A stretch of 64,000 bases of DNA from Erpobdella octoculata (lineage: Eukaryota > Annelida > Clitellata > Hirudinida > Erpobdellidae). Positions 12,559 through 58,236 of the stretch are shown one piece after another. Made by a program: the position numbers and the translations under genes. The notes beneath the pieces were generated by a model that was not told the DNA's origin, made no database searches, and saw only the letters and a list, made by a program, of their open reading frames with translations. Position 1 is the first letter of the stretch. Each line of letters starts with the position of its first letter. Where the stretch lies: contig OZ022247.1 of the NCBI GenBank assembly GCA_963978895.1, positions 12,085,472 to 12,149,471 of the forward strand, given 5' to 3'.

Positions 12559-12959
12559 TAGGGATGGACTGAAACTCGTCTCGGCAACTCGGACTCGGCC
12601 GATTTGGCAATACTCGGCAAAACTTCGGACTCGGCAAAAAAGAAGTCGCCGAGTCCGATTTTAAAAAAAATTTCCCATCTGCAATTCAGAATAGTACATA
12701 TACGTATATGTTAATATATATGTGTATCTCTGTTTCTATCATATAAATGAATTTAAAACCATAATTAAACTTTAGGTGTAATAAAATGAAAATTAAAGCC
12801 AAAGGTCCAATCAGTACGCGGTCCATTCAGCACTAGTCTCCCCTATATATTATTTTATAAACGCTTAAACTCGGACTCGGTGCTCGGACTCGGTGAAAAA
12901 TGACCCCAAAAACTCGGTGATCGGCATCGGCGCCAAATTTGCTGCTCGGTCCATCCCTA
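12559..12959. mobile_element. 401-bp hAT MITE inserted in the (TACA)n tract
   Basis: It starts TAGGGATGGACTGA and ends with the inverted TCCATCCCTA. Eight-base target duplications ACATACAT flank it (12551-12558 and 12960-12967), as hAT elements produce, although the repeat context makes the duplication less diagnostic. The subterminal regions are made of ACTCGG/CTCGGACTCGG hexamers, probably transposase-binding repeats. There is no coding capacity. Confidence 0.8.
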
Positions 12960-13163
12960 ACATACATACATACATACATACATACATACATACATACATA
13001 CATACATACATACATACATACATACATACATACATACATACATACATACATACATACATACATACATACATACATACATACATACATACATACATACATA
13101 CATACATACATACATACATACATACATACATACATACATACATACATACATACATACATACAG
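12960..13163. repeat. (TACA)n microsatellite, 3' part
   Basis: About 200 bp of pure CATA/TACA repeat directly after the hAT MITE, ending in ACAGACAAAGG. It continues the tract at 11870-12558. Confidence 0.97.
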
Positions 13164-13277
13164 ACAAAGGAAATTATATATGTAGATTTTTAAAATATAA
13201 AGTTTTTTACGGTTTACTTGTTGCTTAATTTATTTTTCATTGAAACTTAAAGTTTTATAAATGCGTTATTTTATCAG

Positions 13278-26960
<13,683 letters not shown>

Positions 26961-27233
26961 CGTTGTCAGTACAAAGATTCAACCATTATTGAATTTTGAA
27001 CAATTATTAGTTTTAAATCTTATATATTCTTGTTTTTCCTGGTGGTAAACTCATGCAAGTGAAAACTAACCATTTTCATGTCATACATCAGGCTGAAATT
27101 TAAAAATATAAACTCATTTCTTATAACAATGCATGTTTTTACAAATTTGAAAAAAAAATCTCAAATAGTATATTTAATTTTTAAAATGGTTCAAACTACG
27201 CTCCAATGATTAGACCGAGCCGATCTTATGATC

Positions 27234-27672
27234 AGAGGTGGGCAAAATACTGACCTCAAGGTATTTAAAATACCAAATATTAAAATGTTGTAGAAAGCTA
27301 TTTAAAATACTAAAATACCAAATACTTCTTTGTGAGCTTCAAAATACTAAAATACAAAATACGTATTTCAAAATACTTTTATTTAAAATACAAATACAAT
27401 TTAGTTGACGCACATAATCCGATAGAAATAAAACAAAAAAAATTTTTCACGAACAAATCACAAAACAAGTTTATTGTTTGCCTTTAATAGTAACCGCTGC
27501 TGAAAATTTTCATCAGTCAAACTTGCTCTTTTTTTGTTGAGCACCATCCCTGCATATGAGAACAGCCGCTCAACCAGAGCAGAAAATGGTATCCCAGTGA
27601 TGTATATGGACAAAATTTGTTTCACTGTAGGATACTTGCTCTCGCTATTAACTTGTTGTTTCGCGTCTAAAA
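27234..27672 (-). pseudogene. hAT transposase C-terminal fragment, minus strand
   Basis: The terminus CAGAGGTGGGCAAAATACT at 27234 is followed by AAAATAC-type subterminal repeats. The minus strand at about 27440-27610 reads GIPFSALVERLFSYAGMVLN then KKRASLTDENFQQRLLLKA, the hAT dimerisation domain. The other end is missing at about 27672. Confidence 0.85.
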
Positions 27673-27734
27673 CTTTGAGGTTTTGTCGATTTTGTGTTTA
27701 AGCATTGATTAATTAATAGTCTTGTTTACAAGAT

Positions 27735-29850
27735 ATGTCGAAAGCTATAACTCTCGAAAGTCTAGAAGTAGTTTTCATCCGTATCGTTGACAGAATGAGC
27801 GACAATATGACGCGCTTACTGGAGACCATGAATAAAAATTATTAGGCTCTTCTTGATAGAATAGCCAAAACAACAACAGACTCGTTAAAAGAAATGTCGA
27901 CCAAACTCGTGGACATTTCTATAAGATTGGGTGCTTTGGAGTCTGGGACTGAGTCTTCTAAATTAGTGACTGACGAGCGAAATCTATTAGGCAATCCAAC
28001 AATTATTGCCGAAGTACTGACTACCACTCTCTGGAGGTTGGAACAAAAAAAAGATGACAAAAAGCGAAGAGCAAATAACATTGTCATTTTTGGTATGAAA
28101 TATGATGAGAAAAAGTAAGATGCAGATTGTGTGGTAGACCTCTGTAAAAACAACCTTGCTGTGGTGCCCAGGATTGTCGCGACAAGGCAGTTAGGAAAAG
28201 ACCTTAGAAATCCAGGAGCAAAAATATGTGTTACTCTAGAAAACCCTGCGGCAGCTGAAGAACTGCTGATGTCGTCTCGGATTTTGCGCTCGTCCAAGAA
28301 TGAGGATGTACGAAAAATTTTTATGAACAGAGACCTGACCTGGCTGAACTCAACTAAAAAAAGAGATGCAAAAGAAGAAAAGTTACTGATGGTCATCCTC
28401 CTGCCCCAGCTGGGTTATGTGGCGAAGGTCAACTTTTTCGGAAGTAACGGTAGCACCCTAGCTTTCACAAGCCTCAGAAGTATATCTAACAAGATTGAAG
28501 ATTTTCTTTTTTTTCTAGGAGACTGCAGACCAGATATGTTTTGTATTACTGAAACTTGGCTATTAGAAGAGATTCCAAGTAGTTTATTTCTGACTAAAGA
28601 TTACGATTCAGTTCGATACGATAGAAAAACGTGGAGGGGGTGCAGCGATGGTAGTAAAAACAAGTATTCCTCACAGAACCGTATTAGTACCTGATAACCT
28701 CCGACATATTGAACTTGTTTGTGTAGATATTGAATTGAACCATAAATCATACAGAATTGTCACATACTATCGTCCTGGAGGTTTTGGTGCTGAGGCGGAG
28801 ATCTATATGGTGGACAGTATTAATTGTTTTAAAGCATTATATTCTCCGATACGTACAATGTGCCTGGTTGGAGACTTTAATTTGCAGGAGGTGGATTGGA
28901 CCTGTTACTCATATCCAAACAACAGAGTCTATGGAGTGTTCATGGAATTTGTAAATGAATTTGGACTTCAACAGTTTATTCAAGAGCCGACTCGAGGAAA
29001 CAACATTTTAGATTTGGTGTTCTCTGGGGACTCAATGTTGATCTCAAATGTGGAGTTTAGATGCTAGAATCGCTACCAGTGACCACAATGTAATGATTCT
29101 CCATTTAAATGATACAGATCCAAGAAGCAAAAGCGATGTTCGAAACTCATATATGTTTGATAAAGCAAACTTTGCAGCAATAAACAACTTTCTGAAACTT
29201 GTGAAAAGGGACGACATCTTCCAATATTGTTTCGACGTAGAAAACTGCTGGAATGCCCTTCAGGAGTGTATGAGTTACGTGCCACAAACCTTCGTTGCAG
29301 TTCGCACTGTATTGAGCTCACGAGGGCGACAAAGAAAATTCTCCAATAGAATAAAACGTCTATAAAAATCCAAATTATTTTTCTGGAAAATCTGGAAGCA
29401 TACTAAAGAGAATAAAGATAAAATCAAATACATGGAGTTTTCAAAATTATGTACTAAAGCAGTAAAAAGAGAACAATATGACATTGAGAAGGGTCTTGTT
29501 TTATCTAGTAACGTTGGTGCTTTCTACAAATATATTCACAACAAACTCTCTTTGAATTATAAAATTACTGGGATCGAAACAAGTGATGGCACGATTGTTA
29601 CAGATCCGGCTAAAATGTCAAATGTCTTCAACGACTATTTTGCAACCGTTTTTTACAAAAGACGATGGAAGTAATCCACCTCTGGTGCAGCGGTCTCCCA
29701 ATCTCCTGGAAGAAGTTACGTTCACTCCTGATGTTGTTTTTTCAACCCTGAGAAGTCTTCGAATGACAAAATCTTGTGGCCCAGATGGTATACCGAATAT
29801 ATTGCTTAAACGCTGCGCCCAAAACTTGACTATTCCACTCCAGACACATA
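27735..29850 (+). mobile_element. LINE (CR1/Jockey-like) 5' portion, truncated in RT
   Basis: ORF1-like coiled-coil region (27890-28440), then an endonuclease with SLRSISNKIEDF, CRPDMFCITETWLLE, VGDFNLQEVDW and NNILDLVFSG (28480-29020). RT begins with SLRMTKSCGPDGIPNILLKR at 29750-29810. It stops being LINE at about 29850, where a Gypsy-type gag fragment in opposite orientation begins. Stops and frameshifts are present (28115, 29065, 29365, 29670). Confidence 0.85.
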
Positions 29851-29851
29851 C

Positions 29852-30500
29852 TGGCTTCTTTTGTGAAATTTTCCCATTGTGCTTCGTTGCACAGCCTGTT
29901 CACCATTGTGCCAAATGTCCTGAAAGTCTCTGAGTCCCTTATTTGGACGTTTTCAAAATCAAACCGTCTTTGATGAATGCTTTTTTTATTACCAAACAGT
30001 TTTTCTAGCCAACCTTTTGTCTCCTCATAGCTTAGACTCTCGAATGTTCTCGGCAATATACTACCCTTAAGTAGCGTGTATTCGTTTTGTTGAAGCTTCC
30101 CGGTCAGAGTTGCTCTTTTTTCTGAATCGCTCATTGATTCGCCTCCGACTGACTGAACAGCTTCTTCAAATCGCCCAATTCAATCAGTGAATGTAAGGCC
30201 TTGATTTGGATCGTAAACAAATTGCTCAATTCGTTTGTAAAGGTCTGGTCTGGATCTATTGTCCTGCATCATTGAGATTAACTGAAGAAATTTTTTTTCA
30301 GTTTCTTCTTTTTCAATTCTCTTTTCTTCTTTTTCTCGAGTTTCCCTCTCAAGTTTCTCTTCATTTTTCAATTCACTTTCTTCTTTTCCTCGAGCCTCTT
30401 TTTCAAGTTTTTCTTGCTTTTCTCGAGCTTCCCTCTCAAGTTTCTCTTCCATTAGAAACTTAAGCAATTGTGCTATGTTTGAATCTTGGTCCTTTGACAT
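29852..30500 (-). pseudogene. LTR-retrotransposon gag fragment, minus strand
   Basis: From 30500 downward it encodes a long Glu/Lys/Arg coiled coil (LEREAREKQEKLEKEARGKE), then RPDLYKRIEQFVYDPNQG, and from 30134 LEKLFGNKKSIHQRRFDFEN and FGTMVNRLCNEAQWENF. This is the coiled-coil plus capsid-like layout of Gypsy-group gag. Just upstream on the minus strand lies TTGGCGACGAGGATG (about 30517-30503), a phrase common around the primer-binding site and gag start of such elements. It is truncated at the LINE junction. Confidence 0.7.
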
Positions 30501-30681
30501 CCCATCCTCGTCGCCAATTGTTATATCTTTATTATTCTAATTAAATGATAATAATTATAATCTAACTATTGTGGTTGCTAAACACTTATTAGATCTTTTG
30601 TTGATTATTAATGAAATTATATCTGCTTTGTTTTTATGACATAACTAAATAGGAAATAGAATAAAACTTATACATAAATAT

Positions 30682-30830
<149 letters not shown>

Positions 30831-30914
30831 CCCACCGAAAGCGTGTTTATTAATACTCGGCTACTTTTATCGATTTTACGTCAAACTCTGCATGTATTGA
30901 AAACAAACTAACTG

Positions 30915-31165
30915 CTGTTTAATTAACTTTATTATTATAAGTTTGAGAAAGTGTCCTTTTCGATTTTAATATATACCGTTTTATTATTATAAATGAAGCT
31001 CTGAAGATGGTTAAATTAACCGAAACTGGCCAGTCAGCTGGAAAAAATAAAGATTTTAAAACGTTGCTTGGTGTAGTTTCAGAAAGGAAAGATATTGTTG
31101 CTTTGCAAGGTTTATACAAGAAACTGTTGAATGCAAAATGGGCGACAAAGTTCAATGAAACTTGC
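30915..31165 (+). repeat. Dispersed repeat with coding-like core, copy 2
   Basis: Inverse copy of 13835-14080. The plus strand carries ATG at 31007 and reads [20 protein letters not shown] then [17 protein letters not shown] until the (TA)n tract at 31177. The frame is open here but not shown intact in the other copy. The family is not recognised. Confidence 0.6.
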
Positions 31166-31176
31166 TTGCGGGAATA

Positions 31177-31305
<129 letters not shown>

Positions 31306-32660
31306 CAGAGGTCTTGACATTGTAGACACATTTGGATTTTTACAACCTCAAAGACTTGTAACACTCTCTGACAGGGACGTAAATTGAGGGGGGCAGGGAG
31401 GGGCATTTGCCCCCCCCCCCTGATTTTCAAAATTTGAATTTTTTTTTACCTAGAGTTTACTATATATTTATTTAATTTTAACTTTACTTAACCTAGTGAT
31501 GATGCAATGCGTATTGGAATCCTTCTGGCGTGTATAGACAATTCGCCCTCCTTGATTTCCAAAATTAAAATTTTTTTACTTAGAGTTTACTATATAATAT
31601 AGTAATTTTAACTTTACTTAACCTCGTGATGATTCAATGCGTATTGGAATTCTTTTCGCGTGTGTAGACAATTTTATATCTTAGCTCGATGCTAGATTTA
31701 CCAATAACTGCAGAGTAATAATTTGTGTATCAGTGTTGGTCCAAAGATTAGCTGTTTTCTGTGCCAAAATACAATCAGCGATCTCGTGGAATTTTACCCT
31801 ATTAGTGGTATTGATACAATGTTGATTCCCTCACAGCTGTCTACATCAAAGTTATTATTTATTACACAAAAATGAAACAAAATTATAACCACCCCATTTT
31901 GGACATCTCTTTTACAAACTTTTATTTAGGTTACAATCTCTGTTTGTTTGTTTGTGTTATAGAAAAAAAAATGAAAATAAGCTTTTATTTTTTTTATGTC
32001 TACCTCATTAACAAAGACTTACAATTTCTCTTCCCAAAAAAGCTACGGTCGTTTTCCAAAAATAAGGTATTATACACAAAAAATTTCAATTGATACTCTG
32101 ATGGGGGATGCATTTTCGCATCCCTCTCTGCTTGTACCTACGTATTTATATAAATGTAAAAGGTAATGTGTGTGGGAGCAATTTTAGCAACATTTGGCAT
32201 GCAGGTAACTTCATTGATGAAAAAATTTTGAAAAAAAAAATCTGTTATTTCTTTGACGTTTCATTGGCAAAAACGAGAAAAAACTAAGCACAAAAAACCC
32301 GGACAACACCGGGTAACCCTGTCAGTAAGCTATATAATAGCGGGAAAATTTTGCCCCCCCCTGGAAAATGCTGAATTTACGTCCCTGCTCTCTGATGATA
32401 TACTATTTAAAGAATGTAAAAAAATAGTAAAGAAGTATAGCAGTGATTTGTCTGACCAATTACCTAATCAAACGATTGCTTTCCGATCCTGTTTAAGAAG
32501 TGAATTGCTCCAGGTGCAAACAATAAGATATGTTGCAAACTTACTTCTAATTAAGACTTCTGCTCTATCTCCAAGTTTTCCAGACATTTGTAATTTATTT
32601 ATGCTGTTTCTCACAATTCCAGTCACAGTTGCAAGCTCAGAACGTTCGTTTTCAAAATAA
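31306..32660 (+). pseudogene. hAT transposase C-terminal remnant split by a younger hAT element
   Basis: The transposase reads up to 31371 ([17 protein letters not shown]) and resumes at 32396 (DILFKECKKIVKKYSSDLSD), ending with LTIPVTVASSERSFSK at 32650. The last block is the hAT dimerisation motif of the ZMYM/TTF-type hAT group. The 1,016-bp gap is the inserted element at 31372-32387. Confidence 0.85.
31372..32387. mobile_element. Non-autonomous hAT element nested in hAT, perfect TSD
   Basis: Termini CAGGGACGTAAATT and AATTTACGTCCCTG. Flanking 8-bp duplication CTCTCTGA at 31364-31371 and 32388-32395. Long C or G runs lie just inside the termini. Removing it restores the reading of the older transposase, which confirms the boundaries. 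Relatives lie at 38727-40126 and from 58237. Confidence 0.92.
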
Positions 32661-32744
32661 AAATAGTAAAAACTTATTTGCACAGTAGAGTGAGTCAAGA
32701 AGGGGGGCCCAGAAATTGTTTTGCCTGGGGGCCCGGTTTATCCA

Positions 32745-33310
32745 AGCTACCAGGGGCGTCAATATGACACAAATATTGGGGGGCCCATTCTTTCCCACTC
32801 TTCACCCCTCCCTCCCTTCCCCGTCTCTAAGGTCTAATCAAATATAAGCTAGTTTATTTCAATTTATTTCAAAAAGTAACTTCACTAAACATTGTTTCAA
32901 AATCAGAATGGTGCTGATCCAAACAAACATTCCTCTGAGGTTTACAATTGGAAAATCAAGTCTTAATAAAACGTTTTTAACAAAAGCAGCAAGAGTCTGT
33001 CCTGTAGTATCTGGAGGGATGAAAAATCCGACAAAAACTTCAGTCACCTGAAGTTGATCGTCTACAAATCTGATACAAATTGAGTCTTGCTCTAATTCTG
33101 AATTGTCCTGCGTGCCATCAACTATTATCCCGAACTGTTTGGAAGTGGTAATAATAATTTGAACTATTTCTTGCTGCACTGCAAGGCACAACATCTCCAG
33201 GATTTCATTCAGACTTTCTAGTGATGGAAAGTTGGTGGTTCGTTGCAACCATGATGACAAAACACTGTTATCTTCTGCACGCAACTGAAGCAGTTGCATA
33301 AAGTTGCCTT
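32745..33310 (-). pseudogene. hAT (ZMYM/DUF4371-type) transposase fragment, minus strand
   Basis: A terminus-like CAGGGGCGTCAATATGAC lies at about 32752. The minus strand from 33299 to 32859 reads SWLQRTTNFPSLESLNEILE, FGIIVDGTQDNSELEQ (DUF4371 signature of ZMYM-type hAT transposases) and FVGFFIPPDTTGQTLA. It continues into AFVKNVLLRLDF and is then truncated. Confidence 0.8.
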
Positions 33311-33479
33311 GATCAGCTGTATGGCCACGCAGTGCCAGCCCTTGTCTTGCCAGAAATCAATCTGTGTTTAAATATTTTTAATTAATATTTAATTTGGGAC
33401 GCAATTGCGGATTTTGTTTCTATGCAGCACTGCTATTACGTAAATCGCTTGTTGTATGAGTTAAAAGTTTCTTGTTAAA

Positions 33480-33960
33480 CAGTCTGCACTGTCCAATTAT
33501 TGGGGGCCCGATTAATGGGCTGGCTCCCCCCACCTTTTTTGGGAAGGGGCCGGGCTTACTGTGCCTTGATAGGTTTAATGTGCTGCGGCGTGATGTTGCG
33601 GTTATTAAATTTCGGGCGACCAGGGGATGCCATTCCGAGGAGACAATAAGCTATTGGGTTCCCCCACAGGCCACAATAGTAATTTTTAGGCCTGATCGAG
33701 TTATTAGCACAGTTTGACGCATTTCTTGAAAATCACTTAAACCAGTATGGAAATGCTGGCCGTGGAGTACCATCTTACTTATCTTCTAATATAGTTGATT
33801 CAGCTTTTAGCAGATAAGTTCATGGAACAATTCTTTCAGAGCTTGCTAAAGCTAAGTATTTTTCCGTATCAGTCGACTCAACTCCACATCTCAGCCATGT
33901 TGATCAATTGACAGTCATTGTCAGGTACTTGCTGCGAGGTGAACCAGTTGAACGAAAGTA
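33480..33960 (+). pseudogene. hAT transposase fragment, plus strand
   Basis: A GGGGGCCCG-rich terminus-like region (33500-33560) precedes scattered coding at 33755-33945 such as NAGRGVPSYLSSNIVDSAF and AKYFSVSVDSTPHLSHVDQL, again DUF4371-like. Several stops; short remnant only. Confidence 0.65.
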
Positions 33961-34099
33961 ACAAGGCCGAAAATCATGTTTACATTGGGCTAAATGCCGA
34001 ATAAAACTCAAATATCTTTTTAAATAGTCTTTGTAGGTTTTCCAATTTATTGATGTCAGTTTTATAATATAATTGACTAATATTACCAATATTTTAAAT

Positions 34100-35034
34100 T
34101 CGTTATTATTTGCGTTAAACAGTAGCTGAGAGGCGTTTATTTATTTCGGGGAAATTCCCACCCCGAGTAATAAAACAAGTAAAAATAAAAAATAAATTTT
34201 AAAAAATGCTTTTAATTGCCTCTTTATCTAAGTCAACAAACTAAAATTTTTGATTCTGAAACAACCGTTACGCTCAATCTTCTATATTGTTTATTTCTTT
34301 CATATGAAATCAAAATTCATAAATTTAACTCGATACATAGATTAGTTTTAGTTGTTATCTAAAACACTTCATTCATATATTGTTATCGAGAATACAGCTA
34401 TTCTGAAAGTTTCAAAGCTCTATGTAGATGAATATTAGTCGAATTTCCGTTTACCTATAACGGTCAACTTGATAAATTTGTATTGATTAATTTTAATTGA
34501 TTTAATTTTCGACTTATGCATAAACATCCGTACTGGTTAATTATCTTGGACCTCTGGCGACTTATAAATAAACATCCATACTGTTTAATTATTTTGGACC
34601 TCTGGCGACTTATACATAAACAACCTGATTAATTTTAATTGATTTGAGGCCTAATTCATGTTTGAAACATTCAATTCATGTATTGTCATCCAGAATAAAG
34701 CTTTCCTGAAAGTTTTAGAGCTCTAGGAGGTCGAAAAGTGGGTGAATGTTTGTTTCTAAGATTTTATCACAAAAGACAAACAAACAAACAGAGACGAGTG
34801 AAATTAAATAAAAGCATTCAAAAAAAATTGCCTTCCATATAACTTTGTGGCACAAATCTCATGCAAAACCGGAACTCTCTACGATATCTAATCTAGTTCT
34901 CGAGTTTATTTTTCTCACTAGCCAGCCGGCAAAAGTGTAGCAATAAGACAATGGCAATAAGCTACCTTTTCAGAAACATGTTTCCAAAAATGCGCTAAAA
35001 CCTGCATCGACAACACAGTGAAAATTATATTTCA
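34100..35034. repeat. AT-rich DNA with a 2.5-copy ~52-bp tandem repeat
   Basis: GACCTCTGGCGACTTATA recurs at about 34550, 34602 and partly around 34512, defining a tandem repeat of about 52 bp between 34512 and 34640. The region 34650-34805 is related to the dispersed repeat at 10340. Nothing coding is seen. Confidence 0.6.
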
Positions 35035-35674
35035 CTAGCGGGGGTACCCGGCGTTGCCCGGGGTTTTTCTAATGTTTGTCTCTCTCGTTCCCGTTTCCTT
35101 CTCCGCTCCTGCTCGCTTTCCCGTTCTCGGTCGCATTCCCGCTCCCGTTTTCTTCTCCGCTTGCTTTCCCGCTCCTGCTCGCTTTCCCGCTCCCGGTCAC
35201 TTTCCCGCTCCCGGCCGCTTTTCCGTTCCCGCTCCCTTTCCCGTTCGAGGTCGCTTTCCCGTTCCCGTTTGCTCTTCCGTTCCCGCTTGCTTTCTCGTTC
35301 CTGCTTGCTCTCCCGTTCCCGCTCATTTTCTCTTTTCCATTCTTGCCTAACTTCTTTTAGCCCTTCAAAACGTAAAATAAATTTGCTAAAACTGGCTATA
35401 TGTTGCTTGAAGCTTTCAAACGTTGTTACGAAAACTAAATTTGAATTTTATTACGCAATTATCTTTGATGGTCGTACATAGGCACTTTTGGCCTGGAGAG
35501 GTTTTTTGTTCATAAAACATCAACGGATTAACAAATTTTTTCCAAACTTGACACAAACCACCGGCTGATTATCTTCCTTAAGTGTGCCAAATTTCAATAA
35601 AATCTGTTCGGAGGTTTTCATTTGATGCTTGAATATACAAACATACATACAAACATTGATTTTTATATATAAGA
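35035..35674 (-). mobile_element. Complete non-autonomous Helitron (640 bp), minus strand
   Basis: On the minus strand it begins TCTTATATATAAAAATC (35674) after an A and ends with a GC-rich hairpin CCCGGGCAACGCCGGG followed by CTAG (35038-35035) and a T. That is the A/TC...CTAG/T Helitron signature. The interior holds the GC-rich 18-bp array (35080-35340). No coding capacity. Confidence 0.88.
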
Positions 35675-35741
35675 TTATTGCCTCATTAGCACGAAGCAAA
35701 TGTTGAACCTATTTTAAAATTTTCGTTAAATTAAATGTGGT

Positions 35742-35931
35742 ACTTTATAGAGCACCTAACAGTGCTCAGCGGCGCTGATCTTTTACATGTTCAACAAAGA
35801 GAAGCGATTTTACCTGATAAGTTTTCCGATAACGGGCTAATAAGCATCGAGTGTGAGTCGAACCGTGAAGCTCTCAAATTCAAGCCCAATAGCCTAACAT
35901 TCTACCAACTTGGCTAACTTAGCACCAAGAG
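35742..35931 (-). mobile_element. SINE (tRNA head), minus strand
   Basis: Same family as 22372-22565: GAGTGTGAGTCGAACCGTGAAGC-type B-box region, and TTGGCTAACTTAGCACC at the head end. The tail region TTTATAGAGCACC corresponds to the GGCGCTATATAAA tail of the family, diverged. Confidence 0.75.
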
Positions 35932-35937
35932 CCATAA

Positions 35938-36057
35938 GAGTGAACTCCTTTCCCAAAAAAGTTACACGATGTGAGATTCCTAACGGGAATCGAACCCGGG
36001 ACCTCAAGAGTAGAATTCCAAAGCTTTACCCCGTTACCACCGCGTCTCTAAAAGCAT
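35938..36057 (-). mobile_element. SINE head, second family, minus strand
   Basis: On the minus strand a tRNA-like A box (GACGCGGTGGTAACGGGG) and B box (GGGTTCGATTCCC) are well preserved. The body phrase GAACTCCTT...AAGTTAC matches SINEs at 42615 and 52110. The acceptor stem does not pair, so it is not a tRNA gene. Confidence 0.7.
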
Positions 36058-36289
36058 CTGTCCACTATGACCATATAAAAGAACAATAGCATAATAGCAA
36101 TAAATGGCTTCCCAGAGGTGTAGTGGACGAGGCAACCAATGCCTTGTGATGTTTCAACCAGAAATATGTTTATTTCAACCCAAATCATAAAACTACTGTC
36201 AGTCACCACGAGACATATTCTACTACTCTAAGTTCACTGTTTTGTAAAACGGAGGAAACAGATAAAGTAATATATTACTATTATATATT

Positions 36290-36521
36290 ACTTTAATATA
36301 AAAGTAGTCGTTACTATTACAAGTTACTGAAAAAAGTAAAACTATTACAGTAATGCATTACTTGTAACGCGTTACTCCCCAACACTGCATTTAAACACGA
36401 TTAATCTTTAATTTGTAGAAGAAAATTAATTTGAAAACTAAAAATTAACATAAGTTTTTTTGATGTACTAATATTATCGAAGTGGCAATACATCACAAAA
36501 GCATTAACGCCCACAAGACCA
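36290..36521 (-). other. Probable HINFP 3' UTR region
   Basis: Sequence directly downstream of the HINFP stop on the minus strand. An ATTAAA-type signal (TTTAAT on the plus strand, about 36438) is the best candidate polyadenylation signal. Weak evidence. Confidence 0.3.
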
Positions 36522-56612
<20,091 letters not shown>

Positions 56613-57129
56613 TTTACAAAATTTAATTAAAAATTATAGAAACAACAATTGACAAAACTGTCGAAGAAGGCGTTCCACACCGACGCACTTTTCAAAACAA
56701 ACGAGTGAATAGAGTTACGAAAAGTAGAACCTGCTTAAACGTAGAAATGGACTTGACAACTCTTTAGAAAACATTTATTAAATCCTCACATTGAATCTAT
56801 TTTAAATAAAAAATTATTTAAAAAATTACTGTTTACAAATGTAGCAAATTGGATTAACGGGTTTGTCTTTATTTATTTTATATAAAAAAAATTCCTTTTT
56901 AATAATTCCTTTGGGGGCAGTTTGTGTTATGCACGACTTGTTTAACAATTATAAGGCATTTTATGTTTTCAGCAAAGAAAAGTAAACATGCGCCAGTTCA
57001 GAAATATTCAATTTTTATCAAATATTTTATGTTTACATTTTTTTTATTTTTTAGTAAACAAGTATATGTTTAAGTTAATCTAATCTTACTTTTGGGTGTC
57101 TAACACTGTAAAATTGTGACCTTTGGTCA
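56613..57129. promoter_or_regulatory. Upstream region of HINFP (putative 5' UTR and promoter)
   Basis: 56640-56760 is locally GC-richer (GGCGTTCCACACCGACGCAC on the plus strand) than the surrounding AT-rich DNA, as expected near a transcription start. No TATA box or known site can be assigned. The rest, to 57129, is AT-rich. Confidence 0.3.
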
Positions 57130-57895
57130 AAGGGCGCAGTCAGGGGGCCCAAACCCCCCCCCCCCCCCCCTCGAAAGCTTGCCAATGTTGATGTTGAAGC
57201 GACGCGTGTGCCCGTGTTTTCGAGACATATTTGAGTTAACAATTTATTTTTCAAATTAAATATTTAATATTATCAAACATGTTAGGGTGAGAGTTGTTTA
57301 TGGGTCTATTTTTGAAAACCAAACCCACCAAAAAATCTGACCCAACCAAACCTATTTTTGTTTTTTTTCTTTTGTGACCTGACCCACCTGTTTTCGACCT
57401 GACCCGAGTCACTTTTGCTAGGACCCAATTGGCAGATCAACCACATAATGCAGTTGATGTTCTGCATCATTGTCAATATTCCATATTCCTGCAGATAAAT
57501 ACGCTGCTGAAACTCATCACCACTTGCCTTTTTCTTCCGCGACAGCCGAGAGATCCTTCTCAACTATGCGCAGACTCAAATCTTATCTACACACCACAAT
57601 GGGTCAGACATGGCTCACTGGCCTTGCCAAGATGACCATCAATCGCGACCTTAACATTAATAAAGAAATCGTCATCAAAATTTTTTCGCAGAAAAAACGT
57701 CTTCTGAATTTCATATTGTAATTTACTGTTCCAAATTAAATGTCTTATGGTTTTTTTATTACTAATTAATGCTGAAACTGTTGGTAAGCCTTTACTTTTT
57801 TGAGTCGTAAATTTATCAGTAAAACTTACTAATCAGTTTTTCCCCTCAGTCCCCCGAAAAAATTTCTGGCTGCGCCCCCGCCTTTGATCGACTTG
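57130..57895 (+). mobile_element. hAT element remnant with transposase C-terminus
   Basis: Termini GGGCGCAGTCAGGGGGCCC and the inverted GGCTGCGCCCCCG, both rich in G/C runs. Possible target duplication CCTTTGGTC/CCTTTGATC. At 57429-57700 the plus strand, in two frames, gives ADQPHNAVDVLHHCQ and FSSATAERSFSTMRRLKSYL then MTINRD, the ZMYM-type hAT dimerisation domain. GACCTGACCCACC repeats lie between. Confidence 0.8.
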
Positions 57896-58236
57896 ATTTA
57901 AAATGTTCACGCAACCCAGGTCACTGGCCACTATACGGTCGTACTGAATGGCCTATTCAGTGGAGAAAAGCATAAAAAATAAAAAGTCTTATGTCTAATG
58001 GTTTGGTAATGATATATCCATTTTTGAGTAAGCAGAACTACCAGGCAGAGCAGGAATGAGGACTATTTAGGAAAAAAGACCTTTTTGAGAATTTCCTGGT
58101 CAACAACAGTAACGATGAATAAACTAATCTATATTTAGAAAAAAATTAAATCAATATAGTTTTGTTATCAATAAGATAAAAACAGAAAACTGGGGGTTTT
58201 AATATATTCAGCACTACCATATGTAGTACTGATTAG
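57896..58236. other. Intergenic DNA, nothing recognised
   Basis: No ORF with family motifs and no clear repeat ends. Confidence 0.5.

Noticed and set aside
11786..12664. Long ORFs of MYVC or IHTY repeats on both strands
   Set aside because: They are translations of the (TACA)n tetranucleotide tract; all frames without stops are open by composition.
35054..35481. Arg/Ser- or Pro-rich ORFs over GC-rich arrays
   Set aside because: Simple-sequence composition of a Helitron-associated minisatellite; no conserved domain and equal open frames on both strands.
35955..36055. tRNA gene candidate
   Set aside because: Good B box, but arms do not close and the flanking body matches other SINE copies.
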